From Epiperipatus broadwayi (Eukaryota > Onychophora > Udeonychophora > Euonychophora > Peripatidae): a DNA stretch of 64,000 nt. The notes under the pieces were generated by a model. That model was not told the origin of the DNA, did not search any database, and saw nothing but the letters and a program-made list of their open reading frames with translations. The stretch lies in the NCBI GenBank assembly GCA_028023455.1, contig JAQFVV010006429.1, positions 1,650,493 through 1,714,492 on the forward strand, given 5' to 3'. Each line of letters begins with the position of its first letter. Within the stretch, counting starts at the first letter, position 1. A program made the translations under genes and the position numbers. Shown piece after piece: positions 1 through 13,395 of this stretch.

Positions 1-461
1 AATATTTTTTGGAGACATTAATGCAAAGACATTGATTTTACAAGATCGATGAATGCAGTCATTTTGTTTTTTTTATTGAAATGCAGTTTTGAGAAATAGT
101 TCAATATAATCTTTAGGCTTTTACATAGTCTTATAGGTTATTAGATTGCATAAACGATTTATTTATCAATTAATTATGTGGAATATTATTAATCAAAATA
201 ATAAAATAAGTATCATCTTCAAAAACAGAATTATTAAAAACTGATTTTTTATTACAAAAAAAAATCTGAAAAACAAAATGTAAACGCAATTTTGAATTCC
301 ATTAGAACTGAAGACTTCTTGAATTATTAATATTATAGTAAAACCTAGATCAATCATTTTTAAGAGATTATAGAAAATTAAGCAATATGTAAAAAAGAAA
401 ATAATAGTAATGAAATCAATTAAAAATATAAACAAAAAGAATTCAATAATTATTTATTGAA
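1..461. other. AT-rich DNA without a recognisable gene
   Basis: No frame here resembles a known protein. The 80-codon minus-strand frame at 193-435 is almost all Phe, Ile and Leu, as expected from translating A/T-rich DNA. I see no repeat structure until the TA run that follows. Confidence 0.6.
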
Positions 462-482
462 ATATATATATATATATATATA
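462..482. repeat. (TA)n microsatellite
   Basis: A pure run of alternating T and A of about 21 bases, directly before a 49-bp tandem duplication. Confidence 0.9.
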
Positions 483-484
483 AA

Positions 485-581
485 GCCTAATTCAGATTTT
501 ATAATTCATAAGATTCCATTTCTATTATTTTCAAGATAATTTAGATTTTAGATTTCACAAGATTTCATTCCTATTATTTTC

Positions 582-582
<1 letters not shown>
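485..582. repeat. 49-bp imperfect tandem duplication
   Basis: Two units, 485-533 and 534-582, align end to end and both finish in CTATTATTTTCA. They differ at about ten positions, so the duplication is not recent. It lies between two TA microsatellites. Confidence 0.75.

Positions 583-624
<42 letters not shown>
582..624. repeat. (TA)n(TG)n compound microsatellite
   Basis: A run of TA passes directly into a run of TG. The same compound array recurs at 4488-4527, 33036-33090 and 33531-33567. Here it sits at the 5' truncation point of the LINE that follows. Confidence 0.9.
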
Positions 625-2560
625 ACAAATGAAAAGGGAAAATTTGGTTTAGTATGTGAAAATGAATTTAAAAGAATTGTTCAGGATGAGAAATATATTA
701 ATAGCCCTGATGAGTGTTGGAATAGAATTAAAAAAGCATTCTTGAAAACAGCAAAAAATGAAATAGGTATTATTCATGCAAGGAAAGCTAAACGACCTTG
801 GATAACTGAAAGTATATTGAAAAATATGGAAGTGTAGAGATGATGGAAGAATGAAAATACTGAGGAAGGGCAAAAAGCATATAGGAAATTTAATAATGAA
901 CTAAGAAAAGAAACAGATTTAGCAAAAGAAAAATGGAACAATAATGTAAAGAGATAGAAATGCTTCAGTGGGTGAAAAGATATGATCTGGTGCTTGATAG
1001 AATATAAAATATCACTTGGTAGAAAAAGACATGAGTAGCAAGTGAGATTGCAGTTAAGAATGGAAAGAGATTAACTGATAGCAATGATATATTAAAAAGA
1101 TGGAAAGAATACAGTTAGTGTCTATTTAGAAAAAAAATTCAATTAATTATGAATTTGAAAATGAATAAGATATTGAAGCAGATGATAAATTATGAACATA
1201 TTGCCAGATAACGTAATAAAGTCAAGTACACAATGAAAGATGGTAAGGCTGTTGGATTTGATACAATACCTATAGAATTTTTGAAAGAAATGGGTTAATT
1301 TACTATGAAGGAAATAGTTGGACATTGCAATTTGATATATAATAGTGGAGTTTGGCCTGAAGATATTAAGAACTATAATGATTCCAATTGCTAAAAAAAA
1401 GAAAGTTGCTAAATGTGAAGAGTATAGAACAATAAGTTTATCACCTCATGCTTCTAAAGTTTTATTGAGAATTTTAGTTCAAAAAAGGTATGGGAAGATA
1501 GATTATTATATTGGTGAAGAACAGTTTGGTTTTTGGAAAGGGAAAAACACAAGAGAAGCTATTGGTATTGTTAGGACAATTGCAAAAAGATATATTGAAA
1601 AAGCTAAAGAAATTGGTATATGTTTTGAGGATTTATAAAAGGCATTTGATAGAGTAGTCTGAAATAAAAAAAACTTATGACCATATTAAGAGATAAAGAA
1701 GTATTTTGGAAAGAAAGATGATTGATTTGTACTATGTATAATGGTCAAAGGATAAGAATTAGATTTGGGAGTAATGTGACTGATGAAGTGAATATAGATA
1801 AGTGGAGTTTGGCAAGGGTGTTGTATGTCACCTATTCTGTTTAATAGTTATTTAGTAGATGTGCTAAATAATTATTTGGACTGTGGAGGAGCAAATGTTG
1901 GAGGGAGAGTAATAAAGGATATATGACTTGCAGATGATATGGTTCTTATTACTGAGGAGGAAATAGGTCTTCAGAATATGTTGAATAAATTGGAAGAAGG
2001 ATTTATGGCATATTGAATGAAGATTAATATTGAAAAGATTAATTGTTTGTGGATAGAGAGAGATGAAAAAAGACTGCAAATTGGAAACCATGATGATATG
2101 GTTCAACAGGTGAATGGATTTAGATATTTTGGTAGTTGGTTGAATGAGGATGGAAGAAGTGAAGATGAAGTTAAAAGAAATAGCATTGGCAAAAAAGACA
2201 TTCATGATGAGAAAGAAGATATTGTGTAGATCTTTGGAAAGAGAATTAAGGAAGAGATTAAATAAATGTTGTGAGACATGGACATTGAGTAATAGAATTA
2301 AAAAACAATTGGAAGTCTTTGAGATGTGGACATAGAGATGAATGGTAAAAATTAATTGGATGAGTAAAATAGCAAATGAAGAAGTTTTTAAAAGAGTGAA
2401 TGAGAAAAGAAGATTAATTGAAAATATCAGAGAGACAATGAAAAACCGGATTGGACATATATCAAAAAGAAACTATAGTTTAATGAAAGATATTTTGGAA
2501 AGAATGGTGAATGAAAATAAAAAAGAAAGGATGGAAGAGATTGACATTATTGGATATATA
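625..2560 (+). pseudogene. 5'-truncated APE-type LINE (RTE-like endonuclease-reverse transcriptase), decayed
   Basis: Conceptual translation across three frames gives the ordered blocks of a non-LTR retrotransposon polymerase. The linker motif KRPWITESIL is near 790. RT blocks follow: EEYRTISLS (about 1418), EQFGFWKGKNTREAI (about 1519), a KAFDRV block (about 1640), QGCCMSPILFN (from 1813) and LADD at the catalytic position (about 1928, usually F/YADD in this group). The C-terminal part has GSWLNEDGRSEDE (about 2130), CETWTLSNR (about 2270), FEMW and GHISKRN (about 2455). The upstream endonuclease domain is missing, so the copy is 5'-truncated at the TA/TG array. Many in-frame stops, several of them TGA where this family has Arg (such as just before LADD), show it is dead. 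These blocks are those of the common animal endonuclease-reverse transcriptase group; I put it near RTE, but the exact clade is uncertain. It would have copied its RNA into DNA by target-primed reverse transcription. Confidence 0.85.
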
Positions 2561-2574
2561 TACTGTGCTGGACG

Positions 2575-2770
2575 AAAGATTTTAGTTTCATATATCCTGA
2601 CCATGAGGGCGCCACTAGTCCGAAAATCGGAAATAGACATTTATTTTTATGGGTGGGCAAGATTTACGAACATGAATGTGCCAGACTAACCCAGGGAGAG
2701 CAAAAGCTAATGATTGTGGTTCAGGCAATTGAGAAAACACTGAGACAAATGTCAACCAAAATATTTATAA
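2575..2770 (+). other. GC-richer island downstream of the LINE, unassigned
   Basis: The base composition rises sharply here compared with both flanks, with clusters such as GGGCGCCACTAG near 2610. Two frames stay open through much of it. One, to about 2779, reads through HECARLTQGEQKLMIVV and stops at TAA. I recognise no domain. It could be the LINE 3' UTR, a fragment of another repeat, or a short remnant of a gene. Confidence 0.35.
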
Positions 2771-4486
2771 GAACTTTTTAAATTTATTAAACATAATAAT
2801 AAAATAAACATGAAACTTGATCTACATTTACTTAGCAGATCTTAACATTGAGTGTATGCGAGCAGTACTATGTTAAATACCCAGGCAGACAGGTTCATTT
2901 CTTATCTATAACACAATAATGGCTTATATCTTCTTGCTAGTGGATCACCCAACCAATTCCCTTTTCCCTATAGACATTTAGTAAGATGGATGTTTGTGGA
3001 GAATAACAGGACAGTGCAGAAGAGCTTTTCTTAGTCCAGAAAAGAAATGTCAGAACCAAGAATGTCATAATTCTGCAAAACACTTATGGACAAGTACATT
3101 AAAACGAGCCAAGGTTAGTCTCACACAAGAAAGAAACATGAACTACGTAATCTGAATTATAGCAAATAAATATCTACCAAAAAATAAATAAATCATATAC
3201 CCTATAAATTGCTAGCCAAAGCCAAGTTTGATTTAGTTTAATGCTGAAGCAAACAAACAAACAAAAATATAAAAAAACTACTAAGGTCGGTCTAAGCATT
3301 TAACAAGGGTTGATCATAAAACTGAGAAATTATTAAGCATATAAAATATCATTCGCCCTACACTCTCGAACAGTAACATTTTAAAATTGAAAATCTTACT
3401 ACTAAGATTGTAATGTAAAATAAACAAAAATACATTAATATTTAAATTGATAAATTACACATCATAAGCATAATTTCTTTTTAAGATTAAGCTGAGATTT
3501 GCGAGAGACTTAATTAGAGATTTAGCCCTGATTTTGATATGGAAAGGTAAGTTACCTTGAGATAATATTAATTTCTGTTGTTCACACAAAGTTCAGTTTA
3601 TAGAGTCCTCTACAATGGCTGTCATTTACTACAGGTTCAGAAGTCTGGAGGCATTATCGGGATCCACTCTGGACTTGACAGTTAGGTCATGATTGAAATC
3701 ACAATTTGGAGCTCCGGAGGTTTATCTTTGGAAAGGCTCAGCCCATCATGTTGTGGAAATTCTTCGTGGTGTATATTACAGGCATGGCATCTGAATGACT
3801 GCTATTATCATGGCAAATAGAGTTATTGTCGGTCAACAGAAATTCAGCTTGGTGATTCCCGTGGTACCAATATCAAAAGAAAAAATTAGTCACTTTCACA
3901 ATGCAACAGTTCAATAACAGCTAAAATCTGGATCAATCCTCAATAACAAGAAGCTGAATAAGCTGAGCAATAAAAAAAAAAAAAACTGAATGACCAGAAT
4001 AGTCTCTTTGAATCCTCCTCTCTAAAAAAAAAAAAAATTACCCAGCTACTTATGTCCTTTGTTATCTCCCACGCAATCTTTTTTTGCAACTTTCAACCAA
4101 GGTAAATCTCTATCTCCTGCTCAATCTTAATTAGAAAAACAATGTCTTACGGGGCTTTATCTTACAAAAATGATTTTTTTTATATATAAAAAAAAAAAAA
4201 TACAAAATTAAATCTCAGCTTTAAAATACATCAACATTAATTAGTTTTTTTTTTAGTTTAAATAAAATGCATATAAGAGCACTAATTAAACTTTGTTTGC
4301 TTTTAATTATTTTAAAAGAAAACAAGCGTCATAAAAAAAATATTTTTTACTAAAATCAACTGAGAATTAAAAATATAAGATTTCAAAATAAATAAGTATG
4401 TGTGTTATTGAACATATAAAACTTGTTTTTTTCTTTTTTCTAATTTACATGATAGAACCCTTGAATTGGATAAAGTATCCAGTCCA

Positions 4487-4526
<40 letters not shown>

Positions 4527-7500
4527 TATAATGGTAAGAATTGGACTTATGGAGCCCTTTCAATTGGGGATGTAAATTATGTAATATACAAATAAATCTG
4601 TTAAATTGTTTATAATTCACCCTGATTTTGTAACCATTTCTAATTTAAGAATACATAAAATTCAGAATGCTTACCCACTACATACTCCTGCTTCATCTTC
4701 TTACTCTCGTTACATTAACCCTACAGAAATCACACCATTACTATAAATCATGAGACTAATTTTAATGCTCCAGTTGGTAATAATAAAAGAGTGCATTAAA
4801 AAATTATGTTACAAATCCAACATAATTTCTGACATTCCAAGATATTCTTTATAACCAAAATAAATGACTAAATGAGAAAGAGATTAAAATCAACATGGAA
4901 AATAATAACAATGTAATTTCTATTACAAAACACATGAACAAAATACACAAATTAAATTTATAATTAAACAAATAAGTAAATAAATGATAAAATAAATACC
5001 TAAATGTGTACAATATTCTATACTCTTCTTTACTTATATTGAAATTTGTCATTTACATTCTCATCTTCTAAAAAAATTATATTTCTATATCACTTTGGCA
5101 AAATAAATTGATAAATAAATATATGAAAAATTATTTATATATGTAATGAATAAATCTAGATCCCAATACTAAAACTCATACAGACATGTAAAACGAACTT
5201 TACAAATATTTGCAATACAACGACTACAACATTTGGATTCCAATTGTTGTTATATGTGTTTGTTTATCATCAATAATCTATATTGGTTTATTAAATATTC
5301 CAGTTATAAACTTGAGCAGAGATTTTATATAACAATTTAAAATCACATGGGATGAATATATCCCTCATATATTTTGTAGTATACTTATTCTGTTATGCCA
5401 TTTAACTTTGTTTTTTTAAAGTGGAAAATAATCTTTATTTTATCAAAAATATATAACTATCTAAAATATTTTCTTTATATCTATCTTCAACCTAGCATAT
5501 ATCAGCAATATTATTGTGGTTAGTCTTATCATCATCATCTTAAATGAAATACTTGTTTTTCTCAACTTACAATGCATATATAATAATAGTTTTGCTTAAC
5601 ATACATATAAAAATGGAGGAATTGTTCTTCTAATACAAATAAATAGCATGATCGTAAAGTCATGACAAGCAAATATTTTTATAAATATATATAGAACTAA
5701 AATTAAAATATCTGTTCAGTTCCAAAAGTAGTCTATTTTATGTTTTTCAAAAAGAAATTATTATTACAAAGACTATAATAATATAAAGTCTAAAATTATC
5801 AAGTTTTGTATGCTTATTTTTAATTTTTTGTTTTAAACCCTTACATATATTCAAATATGTGTGTAAGTAATTTCGAGAATAATATTTTTTCCTGCCAATA
5901 GTATTTTTTTAAAAAAACGGATTAGTAATAACTAAGAAAATATGAAATATCATTATTGAATGCTTTGATCTTTTTATCAATATTAATTTGGAATAAATGA
6001 ATTAATAATAAAACAATATTAAGCTATGAATCACTTTTATTTGTCATAAAATGTACTATAAAAATTGTTTAGTCCATTTTCTTACAATATGATGTGTTCT
6101 ACTTTTCAGGCCCAATTTTTATCCTATAGTGGAGATCTTCATGGAATTGTTGTTTCATTAAAGTATTATATTTGAGTTGGTCTCTAATATTTCATGCATA
6201 GTATAATAAATATAAAATGAAGTATTAGGCCAAAAACAGTCATAACGTTAAGCTTAAACATTGCTTCAGTTCCACATAATCTGGCCGATGAAAAAGAGAT
6301 AAATCTCTCCCTTTTATTCCTTTTGTTCAGCAATTTATTTTTGCATAAGTTAAAAATTGGAAAAAACTTTTCTGTTACATTCAGTTTATGAGTGTAGAAT
6401 ATTCTAGCAATAATTCTCTTTTGCCTTTTCTATATATTACACTCTTAAACTCTAGCACTTTTTTTTACTTTCCAAGATAGCATTCTATTAAATAAAATTA
6501 AATATTGCAAATAAAATAAATAAAAATTCTATCCATTATTTTTTTCTTTTTTTTTAAATAATAATAATTAATCAATACGATTTAGTTTTTTTTATTTGTT
6601 TATTTATCATCCAAATTTATCACTTTTATTATGAGTATGTTTATGAGTATTCTTGTTAACATCTATTCCACATTCATACATATATTCCCACTTTTCTTAT
6701 AACGGGTTATCTATCCATAGTCAAGATAAAGTTGTATTTGATTACTTTAAACAACTATTATTTATCTAAATAACAGAATTATATGAAATAATCTTTTCAA
6801 AAAATAAAAACTAACTAAACAATCTGATATTTATTTTGTTTTCTTTCATTATATATATATTATTTTTTCCTTAATAAATTGTCATTTTAAAGTAACTGCT
6901 TTAATATATATATATATATGACTACAGACAGAAAATCGTTAATTAAACAAAGACCCTTTGATTCCTCTAAGATTTTATTAAAGGAGCTATACAAATCAAA
7001 TTTTGAATATCCACTTCATGTGTTCTTGATAATAAAATTGTAATACGTTTATTATTCATAAGATAAAAGATGAACTCCTCAATAATATACTAAAGACAGT
7101 GAGTATAGTTTAGGTTAATTTTATTTCTGAATTTAAAACAAATAAACACTATGGCATTTATATTCAGTTACCTGATAGCTTCTTAACTAAAATGATAGTT
7201 GATATTTTTTGAGGACAGGACGGATGTGTGTGGATGATTTTTTTTTTTATAAATATTATAGTTATGAAAGACAAAACTAAATTAGGCTCTTATTTTCAAA
7301 AAGTTGTAAAGTCATCAGTTAAGGCAGTGGTTCAATGATCAAAAAGAGGGAGTATTATAAATCTCCTGATTGAGGAACCTGGCTGCCATTTAATGATTAC
7401 TTTTTATTAACTACCTACAATTGTAGATTATTTTCAAGTGAAAATACATTGCATATAGTAAAAGAGCAACTGCCTAATATTAAATAGGTCATTGTGAACT

Positions 7501-8000
7501 TTATAAAGTTTAAAATATGAAGATATAGTTTTTTATTAGAAGAGCACAAATATTGAAAGCACAAATGGACTGGGATTTATTGTAATAAAAAGCACATAGG
7601 CAGCAGTGTGGAATTTGTCGTTTATGAAACATAGTGGCAATAATAGTTATTCCACTTAATGGAGAATATCAAATGCAAACAATTCCAGTTTACTGCTGAT
7701 AAATGTTGCCATCATGATGAAGAATTAGAAGAATTGTATACACTTGTACAAAATGTTTTTAATCTCATTTTACAACATTTTTAAATGGTCATGGGTTATA
7801 GTAAATGATGAAAGGTTGAAAGGATTGTAGATAAATTTGGCAATGGTAAAAAAAGTGAGAGAAAACACACATTTCTGCTCTTCACAAAAAATAACGAAGT
7901 ATATATTATGAATTCTTTCTTTGAAAAATGAGAAATGCAAGTGGACATAAAAGCTTTCAAATAAAAATACATTAGAATTAGATTACATTTTGACTATCAG

Positions 8001-8002
<2 letters not shown>
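2771..8002. other. Long AT-rich stretch with no supported gene
   Basis: No open frame here resembles a protein. Two parts are less AT-rich than the rest: 2830-3130 and 3600-3900. A 61-bp segment at 3486-3546 is bounded by splice-like signals (see findings), without other support for an exon. Runs of A occur near 3973 and 4026. A (TA)n(TG)n array lies at 4488-4527 and a short TA run at 6903-6920. The remainder is simple A/T-rich DNA with no pattern I can name. Confidence 0.5.
4488..4527. repeat. (TA)n(TG)n compound microsatellite
   Basis: Alternating TA runs into alternating TG. The short frames read through it on both strands (Cys-Val and Thr-His repeats) are translation of the microsatellite. 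Confidence 0.9.

Positions 8003-8094
<92 letters not shown>
8003..8094. repeat. Long (TA)n microsatellite
   Basis: About 92 bases of uninterrupted TA, the longest pure dinucleotide run in the window. Such a run is self-complementary and can extrude as a cruciform. Confidence 0.95.
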
Positions 8095-8097
<3 letters not shown>

Positions 8098-8639
8098 CAC
8101 AAGAAATCATCATTGATTAGTAAGATATAACGTAAATGTTAATATCAAACTAGAAGGTTGAAAATAGTTGAGAAAGATAGAATTGACATTTAATATTTCC
8201 AACTTTTATAAGCATTGCAATACAATTTATATAGATTTTCCAATCATTTTAAATATTAAGACTTTAAGGCTTTTTCAATCTTGTCTGATATAAATAAAAA
8301 TGTAGTTAAGCCTGTTAAGAACTGAAAAAAAAATGATTTGCATATAAAAGCAGCAATCACCAGTAAAATTTCAACTAACCCCAAGAATATGTATAAAGAA
8401 AAGAAGAAATATGAAATATCTAATGTGATCCATAAGTAGAAATTGAATATCTAGAATTTAGTATAAAATATATAACTGTGAATTGGTAATAAAAGTAATA
8501 AAAGTTCCAAAGATATAACACAATATATTACAAGAAAATTGTTTCAGCAATACAAGAAAACAAGAAACTATCAATAGAAGTGTTCTGCCAATAATGACAC
8601 TGTAATAAAGAATGATAAAATGAAGTAATCTCTACAATA

Positions 8640-9900
8640 GCTATATTTTCTAAATTGCTAAGAATTTTAAATAAAGACATGAAAAATGCAATAAATCTAG
8701 AATGAAGAGAAAAGCTCTGGGAAATTATGGAATTATTATTGATATTTTAAAATTAACCAAGTGCAAAATAGAAAAATTATTGGCAAACTTTTAAAGGATA
8801 AAGATGTAATAGCTGATTTGTAAAATAAACTAATAATAATGTTTTTTAAGAAAAATGATAAAGAATATATTAAAAATTACAGAGTTATTAATCATCTATT
8901 GGTTCTTATGAAATCTTTATTAAGTTAATTATATCTATAGCAAAATTTGGAGCTTTACTCGGTCAAAAGAACAAGCTCACATTAAAAGTGGTTTTGCATA
9001 GTGATCACATTCAAGTATTAGGAAAAAATGTATGCTAACTAAAGCATTTAATTTTATAAGCCTTTTCTTGTGATCAAAGCTTTAAATTATTAAAATATAG
9101 ATCTTGGATATTAGATTCCACAATGACAATAAAAAAAAATAAATGTATTAATAATGTAGTGCAGGGATCTCCAAAAATAGTAATTTGACAAAAAATATTT
9201 TAAAACATGATTTTTTTATTCTACAGAACAGGTTTTTTCATACCTGCACTTATAAATGTAATAAATAGAGGGCTTGAACTCAGACCTTCACACAACCCTC
9301 AACCATCCATGCTATCTCATACCACTGATACACATGATCACATACATGTCAAAAAGATAAATAATCACCAATATATGTATTTCATGCTAAACCAGCACTC
9401 GTTAGTTGGTCCAGATAATCATCTCCATTTAGTGAATTAAAGTGAGAAACTTAAAGAATAAAAAATAAAAGTACATGGGATGCCTTTAAGTCATCTAGAT
9501 TTTAAAAAACAATGTGGTTGCTTGTTCAAACAATGCTTCAGAATATCAGGAAATGTTGCAAGCCTTATCAAATGAAAATATAAAAATATGACTAAAGATA
9601 AATGCTAAAAAGCTTAAAATATTGTACAATGAATTTCTTTAGAAATAAATAAAAACTGATAATAATAAATTAGAAGAAGTTAAAAATTACAAAGATCTTC
9701 ATCAAGTTGTTAATGTATAAGAAATCATAATGGATGAAATTAATATATAGAATTAAACTTCAGATGGAGTGCTTTTATAAAAATAACTTAGTATTAAAAG
9801 AAGATATATAATTGTAATTAATAATTTCTTTCTTTTCTACTTTATACAATGCAACAATTCCCACTGTTTTGCAGTCTTCTTCAGAGCTTCAAAATATTTA
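8640..9900 (+). pseudogene. Old RTE-like LINE reverse transcriptase fragment, interrupted by a SINE
   Basis: A very decayed polymerase can be read across frames. Before the interruption are an ALKDMKNA-like block (about 8670), NYRVINHLL-like (about 8875), EQAHIKSGFA (from 8967; relatives read EQAGFRSGFST), SDHIQVLGK (from 9000) and QGSPK (about 9165). After it come NASEYQEMLQAL (about 9530), KINAKK (about 9597) and LEEVKNYKDLHQVV (about 9671; relatives read NYxYLGQxI), then the RIKL...FYKNN region near 9750. The order and spacing fit an RTE-type LINE of a different subfamily from the one at 625-2560. Stops and frameshifts are frequent, so this is an old dead copy. The SINE at 9262-9432 lies between the QGSPK block and the palm region that should carry F/YADD. 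The exact catalytic Asp pair is not readable. Confidence 0.7.
9262..9432 (-). mobile_element. tRNA-derived SINE-like repeat, family A, copy 1
   Basis: On the minus strand this stretch aligns over about 170 bases with 10592-10755. It shares GGTGATTATTTATCTTT, a GAGATGGTAATCTGGACC-like start, and an RNA polymerase III B-box-like GAGTTCAAGCC. The A box is less clear (around TCAGTGGTATGAGATAG). The multi-copy nature and B box suggest a tRNA-related SINE. It lies inside an older LINE, so it inserted later. The 77-codon frame seen here is not a gene. Confidence 0.65.
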
Positions 9901-10293
9901 AATATATATGATCACATAGAAATAAAATATTTTTTAATTATATCTATATATATAAATTAATATTTTAAATACAATTTTTGCGAATATTTATATATCATAT
10001 AATTGTCTTTCAAAAGATGTTATTCAACAAAGTAAAAAAAGTTATATTATCTCTTTTATCTACTTATTATTGGTGATTGTTATGAATACAAATAACATAA
10101 TGTTTTGAAAACAAGCAAAAGTTCACAATCGAATGAGTTGGTTTTCACCTGAGGTATTTCATTTCATATCTAAAAATTAATTAAGATGTCCCTGAAATTA
10201 AACTTCAGATGCTTTTAAATATAAAAAAATAGTGATGATAATAATAAATTAGTAAAGTGTGCTGCAAGTTTAGAGTGAAATAAAATCTTAAAA

Positions 10294-10296
<3 letters not shown>

Positions 10297-10343
<47 letters not shown>

Positions 10344-10382
10344 ACACTTATTATATATATATATATATATATATAATAAGTG
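10297..10382. repeat. (TA)n array ending in a 38-bp perfect palindrome
   Basis: A TA run (about 10297-10340) is followed by a segment from 10345 to 10382 that begins CACTTATTATAT and ends ATATAATAAGTG, a perfect palindrome with a TA core. No gene is present. Confidence 0.85.
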
Positions 10383-10591
10383 CACTTCTCATGCAACTAT
10401 ACAGAATGACTAATGTCAACATGGGTAGGATGACAATCTTGGCACTAACATGGGCTTTGAACATTCCATCATCAGATTTTCAATAAATGGATGGCTGAAG
10501 AGTTGTGAGTTGGAGAAGTTTGAAGCCTGTCCATTAAAGTTTGAAGATTGGCTATCTTAATATAAAGCTGAGCACTGATTATATATATTTG

Positions 10592-10755
10592 TGGAGATGG
10601 TAATCTGGACCAACTGATCAGTGCTGGTTTAGTGTGAAATATATATATTGGTGATTATTTATCTTTTCAACATGTGTGGGATTAGATGTGTCAGCAATAT
10701 GAGATGGCATGGGGAGTCATGGGTTGTGTGAATGTCTGAGTTCGAATCCTTATAT
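10592..10755 (+). mobile_element. tRNA-derived SINE-like repeat, family A, copy 2
   Basis: This is the plus-strand partner of the repeat at 9262-9432. It ends in GAGTTCGAATCC (about 10738-10749), a near-perfect RNA polymerase III B box. The preceding 45 bases (GTGTCAGCAATATGAGATGG and on) occupy the place of the tRNA D-arm and A box. Two further partial copies lie at 21590-21700 (minus) and 36955-37048 (plus). It is probably a dispersed short retroposon mobilised by a LINE. Confidence 0.7.
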
Positions 10756-10778
10756 TATACAGAAGATTATTATTTTTA

Positions 10779-10858
10779 TAAATTAAATACAGTTTAGCAC
10801 TTTCGAGAAATATATGAACGCCATAAGATCTCGAAAGTGCTAAGTCATATTTAATTTA
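10779..10858. repeat. Inverted repeat with 30-bp arms
   Basis: The left arm, 10779-10808, starting TAAATTAAATAC and ending CACTTTCGAGA, is mirrored by the right arm ending at 10858, with about three mismatches and a 20-base loop. It looks like a small MITE or foldback remnant. It begins about 25 bases after the SINE. Confidence 0.75.
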
Positions 10859-13103
10859 AAGAAATAACAAGCTTTTCTGTAGTTACTTATAAGAGCACTA
10901 AGTACATTTTTTACATTTCGTATAGAAGTATAGCAGTTGACATCATTATTATATATATATATAATGGAATAAAATATTAATTATTACTTGACTGCATGTA
11001 AATATTTATACTGTAATGGAAATCTATGCATATTACTTTACATTGGTAAAAGATCACTCAAAGAATTATATACATTTAAATTATCACTCAAAGAATTTCA
11101 TACATTTAAATCAACTTTTCTTTGGCAAATTATTTTCATTACTATGGAAGCCATTATCATACCTGAATTTCTATCGTTATGTCCTTATTCTCAGATCATA
11201 TAATTAAATTATTAATGAATAGATGACCCTATTTTAATATATAACATAACCAGCTGTAAAAAATATATGTGAGAATGTAAAAATCCAAATAAATTATTTC
11301 AATAAATAATTTTTAAAAAAAATGGAACAGAAATAAATAATATAATTAAACAAATAAAATTAAATTATACATATGAATTTTAAAAATTACAAATCTTCTG
11401 ACATTAGCATTAAATATACAAAATCTATGGACTTTAATATTAATCATAATTATCTCTTAATATTAAGCAAAAAGGACTAATTTGATTCATATATATGTAC
11501 ACATATACATATTTCTCCCTTCTCTTCTTTAAGTAGTAATAATAACTTTTAAAATGAGTAATATGTATGTATTTATATAGCATGCTTTGGTCGTTAAAGA
11601 AAATTATTAAAAAGGAAACAAAAATAAGCATAAAGATATATATAAAATAATGCCAAGAAAAAAAATATTCCAAACTGATTAAAAATTATATTTCAAAAGT
11701 ATACTCATAAAACTTTATATTATCATTAAAATATATTTTTAACATATGGTCTTTTAAAAATTACATATTTATTAAACTCTCATTTCTATCATATTATATA
11801 ATAGAGTAGTAGAAATGTTGTACACAATTGATAACTTTACGTATTTCAAACTATTCTTGTGTTTTTATTGCAATATTATTATATTTAACACCCTATTTAA
11901 AAATCTCTTATATGTTTACATAGTTTTAAATTTTTCAGCTTTTTCTGATTTCTTCAGCTTATAGTCTAGTTATTTTCTTCATAGTATCTTGATATTGAAA
12001 TAACTCAGAAGATATCATTTCATTACATAGCTAAATAATTTATACTTATTTAAAAGGTTTAACAATTATTTTGGAATTGAAAATGGCATTTTCAAGATCT
12101 GAATCAAGTATATAAATATAACTAAAATACTGGTTGTAATGTAACAGACTTTTGCAAGATGTTACAAATACTTTTCTTAATAAAAATAAGAAAATCTCAT
12201 ATTTCCCATAACATACTAGAAAAAATCTTTTTTGCCTGTTTATTTAAAATGATTTAGCAGACAAAGTAGATAGATTATCTATAAGAGCAATGTGAGCTAA
12301 CATGCTATGATTAAAATACTATTCTTATCATGGCTGTATTTTTTGCCACTTAATTTTTCTGTGTGTGTGTATATGACCTTTTACTACATTTTTGTGGCAA
12401 AAAAATAATGATTAGTAAAGATAGCAATAATCTCTGAAAAATAAAACATAATACTATATTAAGAAACAATAATGAACTCTATGATATATATTTTTCATCT
12501 TTGTCACATATTCTTTTTTCTTTTTACTACCTTCAAATTATTTTATCATTTATTTAGCCCGGACAACACCATGTTTAATCATTAATGTTATCCACTCTCT
12601 TAACTAGTTAAAGCAAACTTAATTAGTTGTTTTTTAAAAGACTAATTTTAATCAAGTGCTTATCAATTTAATTCAGTTCTAATCATATCTTTTTTTAATT
12701 AATACAGAATTACTCATATATGTTATAATTTAAGATAAAAGTTAATTATATCTTTTTTTATAAATTCAAACAAATTTACTTATATATTTTTATGATTAAA
12801 CAAAATTAATTAGATTTTATTTTAATTAAAACAAATTTAATTATAAATTTGCCAACAAAATTTAACATACATAAATTTTAATATATTATTTTATATTTAG
12901 TATTTAACATATTTTACAAAATTGAGAATTATAACTTTTCATATGTCATAACTTACAAATGATCTTCCCAGTATATCTCTCTCTCTTAAAATACAATTAA
13001 TAACATCTATTTATAAATTATTTTTTAAGGCATGTTAAGTAACCATATGGACTCACATATTTGTTAAAGTGTTTTCTTTTTTGTAAACATAAAACACAGG
13101 AAT
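10859..13103. other. AT-rich DNA without a recognisable gene
   Basis: Short open frames such as 10988-11207 (overlapping frames on the plus strand) and 11440-11673 (minus) have compositions expected from A/T-rich DNA and no motif I know. A near-duplicate of about 20 bases (ATACATTTAAAT and flanks, near 11069 and 11100) is the only internal repeat I noticed. Confidence 0.5.

Positions 13104-13395
<292 letters not shown>

Noticed and set aside
7324-7345. Possible hAT terminal end (CAGTGGTTCAATG)
   Set aside because: It resembles CAGTGGTTCTCAA-type ends, but I found no matching inverted end or 8-bp duplication nearby.
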